Below are positions 6,723 to 8,163 of a stretch of DNA of 8,163 bases, piece after piece (the first letter of the stretch is position 1; every line of letters begins with the position of its first letter). This stretch comes from an uncultured Oscillospiraceae bacterium. Lineage in GTDB: Bacteria > Bacillota > Clostridia > Oscillospirales > Oscillospiraceae. The notes beneath the pieces are model-generated. The model was given only the letters and a program-made list of their open reading frames with translations, made no database searches and was not told the DNA's origin. Location of the stretch: the NCBI GenBank assembly GCA_902478785.1, contig CABSMJ010000039.1, forward strand, positions 1 through 8,163, written 5' to 3'. The position numbers and the translations under genes are program-made.

Positions 6723-6764
6723 AGCCCCGGAACCCTTGATTTGCAAGGGCTCTGGGGCTTTTTT
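6723..6764 (+). terminator. Rho-independent terminator after guaA
   Basis: A 16-nt stem, 6723-6738 with 6744-6759, containing one G-U pair and one mismatch, loop ATTTG, then TTTTTT. It lies 8 nt after the guaA stop. The minus-strand reading lacks a T-tract, so it does not serve the convergent integrase remnant. Confidence 0.9.
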
Positions 6765-6774
6765 GCGCCAAAAG

Positions 6775-6792
6775 CGTAACAGAATCGTAACA
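6775..6792. repeat. Paired CGTAACA direct repeats, possible attachment region
   Basis: CGTAACA occurs at 6775-6781 and 6786-6792, an 11-bp (one helical turn) phase. They lie between the guaA terminator and the stop of the integrase remnant, where an att site of a tyrosine recombinase element would be expected. That they are part of an att site is inference. Confidence 0.35.
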
Positions 6793-6795
6793 CAT

Positions 6796-7044
6796 TTATG
6801 GAGCCGGGCCTTTTTTGGCCTCTTCTAGCTCCAGCGCCTCGGCAATCGAGAGCGGTGCCGGAGCCGTGGCATCCACCCTTCTGGCAGGGGCATGGCGCTC
6901 CAAGTCTTGCACCAGTGACTCCATCTTATCCGGGTAGAGGTGGGTATAGGTCGCCATCGCCACTTCCACTGTGTCCCCCAGGCGCTCGGCAACGGCCACA
7001 ATGGAATATCCCAGCTCCACCAGCAGGGCGGCGTGGCTGTGCCC
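6796..7044 (-). pseudogene. Truncated tyrosine recombinase (phage-type integrase), C-terminal fragment
   Basis: Reading leftward from 7044, the 82 codons begin (G)HSHAALLVELGYSIVA and contain MATYTHLYPDK. These match the end of phage/ICE integrases: box II (HxxR followed by HSHAxLL) and the C-terminal region with the nucleophilic Tyr (Tyr of TYTH). A stop codon (complement of 7045-7047) stands one codon before HSH, and the sequence beyond it does not resemble an integrase, so roughly the first three quarters of the protein, including the catalytic Arg residues, are missing. A GTG at 7018-7020 could formally start a 74-aa reading frame but no function is expected. The stop is at 6796-6798, convergent with guaA. 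It marks an element once integrated next to guaA. Confidence 0.82.
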
Positions 7045-7100
7045 TTACGGTATAATTACGACAAACCGGAAAAGCCCCGTAGGATCAAGGGTTTTGAGGT

Positions 7101-7150
7101 TTTCAGTCTGATTTTTTCATCCTTTTCCAAACCGAAAAATCATACTGAAA
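7101..7150. repeat. 16-bp inverted repeat in the element's left end
   Basis: TTTCAGTCTGATTTTT (7101-7116) and AAAAATCATACTGAAA (7135-7150) pair with a single mismatch around an 18-nt loop. The stem is AT-rich with no T-tract behind it, so it is not a typical terminator. A protein-binding site (recombinase, excisionase or repressor) is possible. Confidence 0.6.
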
Positions 7151-7251
7151 TAAGTCGAATTGCAGGAGGTGTTTCATTAACGACAAATGAATAGCAGAAA
7201 GGAACTCAAAACCTTTTGATTCCAAACACAACAGAATATTGGATTTAAGCG

Positions 7252-7289
7252 AAGCCGTCACTTGTTTTAAGTGGCGGCTTTTGTTGTTT
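7252..7289 (+). terminator. Terminator or attenuator upstream of parA
   Basis: A 12-bp stem, 7252-7263 with 7269-7280 (one G-U pair), loop GTTTT, then TTTTGTTGTTT. It lies 56 nt before the parA start and after no obvious long gene. It either ends a short leader transcript or insulates parA. Confidence 0.65.
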
Positions 7290-7344
7290 CCAGGGCTGTT
7301 ATGCAGGCACATGACAACACCCAATCAGAAATGAGGTGAAGTCA

Positions 7345-8163
7345 TTGAACCCACAAATCATCGCCGTTGCCAACCAGAAGGGCGGCGTCGGCAAAACGAC
7401 TACCTGCGCCAACTTAGGCATCGGGCTGGCGCAGGCCGGAAAGAAGGTGCTGCTGGTGGATGCTGACCCGCAGGCCAGCCTCACCATCAGCCTGGGCAAC
7501 CCGCAGCCGGACAAGCTGCCCTTTACCCTGTCCGATGCGATGGGCCGTATCCTGACGGACGAGCCAATCAAACCCGGCGAGGGCATCCTGCACCACCCGG
7601 AGGGCGTGGACCTGATGCCTGCCGACATCCAGCTCTCCGGCATGGAGGTATCCCTGGTGAATGCCATGAGCCGCGAGACGATTCTGCGGCAGTATCTGGA
7701 CACCGTGAAGGGACAGTATTCCCATATCCTCATCGACTGCCAGCCGTCTTTGGGGATGCTCACGGTCAACGCTTTGGCTGCTGCGGGCAGGATCATAGTC
7801 CCTGTCCAGGCGGAGTACCTGCCCGCCAAGGGGCTGGAACAGCTGCTGTCCACCATTAGCAAGGTCAAGCGGCAGTTAAACCCCAAGCTCCAGATCGACG
7901 GCATCCTGCTGACGATGGTGGACAACCGTACCAACTTTGCCAAGGAGATTGCCGCCCTGCTGCGGGAGACCTACGGCAGCAAAATCAAGGTGTTCGGCAC
8001 CGAGATACCCCATTCGGTCCGGGCCAAGGAGATCAGCGCCGAGGGCAAGAGCATCTTCGCCCACGACCCCGGCGGCAAGGTGGCGGAAGCCTATAAAAAT
8101 CTGACGCGGGAGGTGTTGAAACTTGAAAAGCAGCGCGAAAAAAGTAGAGCTGGCCTCGGTCGA
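7345..8163 (+). CDS. parA: ParA/Soj-family partition ATPase, 3' end beyond window
   Basis: 273 codons, still open at the window edge. Seen: deviant Walker A KGGVGKTT at residues 12-19, VDADPQ at 38-43, Walker B LIDCQPSLG at 129-137, and VPVQAEYLPAKGLEQL at about 152-167. By family these ATPases bind DNA non-specifically and, with a ParB partner, segregate or stabilise plasmids, chromosomes or excised conjugative elements. Start: TTG 7345 gives MNPQIIAVANQKGG, with AGGTGA at 7334-7339 just upstream. An in-frame GTG at 7336 overlaps that SD and is less likely. Immediately downstream, an overlapping parB-like frame begins at 8123. In the usual picture the pair maintains the mobile element while it is excised. 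Confidence 0.9.
   Translation, partial: MNPQIIAVANQKGGVGKTTTCANLGIGLAQAGKKVLLVDADPQASLTISLGNPQPDKLPFTLSDAMGRILTDEPIKPGEGILHHPEGVDLMPADIQLSGMEVSLVNAMSRETILRQYLDTVKGQYSHILIDCQPSLGMLTVNALAAAGRIIVPVQAEYLPAKGLEQLLSTISKVKRQLNPKLQIDGILLTMVDNRTNFAKEIAALLRETYGSKIKVFGTEIPHSVRAKEISAEGKSIFAHDPGGKVAEAYKNLTREVLKLEKQREKSRAGLGR
8123..8163 (+). CDS. ParB-like protein, first 13 codons only
   Basis: The frame from TTG 8123 reads (M)KSSAKKVELASV up to the window edge. GGGAGGTG at 8108-8115 lies 7 nt upstream. It overlaps the parA frame by at least 41 nt. The N-terminus resembles ParB/Spo0J-type proteins paired with this ParA type, and position agrees, but the piece is too short to be sure. Confidence 0.55.
   Translation, partial: MKSSAKKVELASV

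Larger units (their letters stand above)
7045..8163 (+). mobile_element. Left end of an apparent integrative conjugative element
   Basis: At about 7045 integrase coding sequence stops abruptly and AT-richer non-coding DNA begins, followed by overlapping parA and parB-like genes. The ParA resembles those encoded near one end of clostridial conjugative elements (recognised from memory, not searched). No conjugation gene, relaxase or recombinase is visible inside the window, so the element type is inference. The exact boundary is uncertain by a few bases. Confidence 0.55.

Noticed and set aside
7103..7324. A 73-codon minus-strand frame in the element's left end
   Set aside because: It spans the inverted repeat and the hairpin, has no SD, and resembles no known protein.
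7299..7943. A 214-codon minus-strand frame
   Set aside because: Antisense to parA, whose Walker motifs are unmistakable.

Overview
The window looks like chromosome of a GC-rich gut Clostridia member, most likely Oscillospiraceae (Flavonifractor/Lawsonibacter-like). This is inferred from strong AGGAGG ribosome binding sites, GC-rich coding sequence with AT-rich spacers, frequent non-ATG starts (one CTG, three TTG), and the protein families present. Genus is a guess.

Layout. (i) 1-349 is a non-coding tandem array with an 87-bp pitch. Read on the minus strand, every unit is a near-consensus sigma-A promoter (TTGACA, exactly 17 bp, then TAAACT/TAACAT/TATTCT preceded by TGG, with an A-tract-rich upstream region). 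There are four complete promoters plus a fifth -35 box at the left edge. They fire leftward out of the window, most plausibly into an rRNA or other stable-RNA operon. (ii) 422-2744: a rightward promoter and a large SbcC/RecF/YhaN-like AAA ATPase with two membrane helices inside its coiled coil, apparently started at CTG 495. (iii) 2839-3654: an Mrp/NBP35-type Fe-S carrier ATPase, closed by a perfect 14-bp-stem terminator. (iv) 3783-6764: a purine operon with promoter, xpt (xanthine phosphoribosyltransferase), an uncharacterised lipoprotein, guaA (GMP synthase) and a terminator. Xpt makes XMP from xanthine and GuaA aminates XMP to GMP, so two consecutive salvage steps flank the lipoprotein.

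(v) From about 6775 the sequence is mobile DNA attached to the 3' side of guaA. A leftward remnant (82 codons) of a tyrosine recombinase keeps the catalytic Tyr region but breaks off at the position where the box-II Arg is expected. Beyond the break, 7045-7344 is AT-richer non-coding DNA with a 16-bp inverted repeat and an attenuator-like hairpin. Then come parA (open to the window end) and the first 13 codons of an overlapping parB-like gene. The right part resembles the start of a clostridial integrative conjugative element, perhaps inserted into the integrase of an older guaA-associated island.

No tRNA, rRNA or CRISPR sequence lies inside the window. The strongest unexpected signal is the tandem minus-strand promoter array. 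The other points of interest are the CTG start, the lipoprotein embedded in the purine operon, and the apparent nested mobile-element junction.
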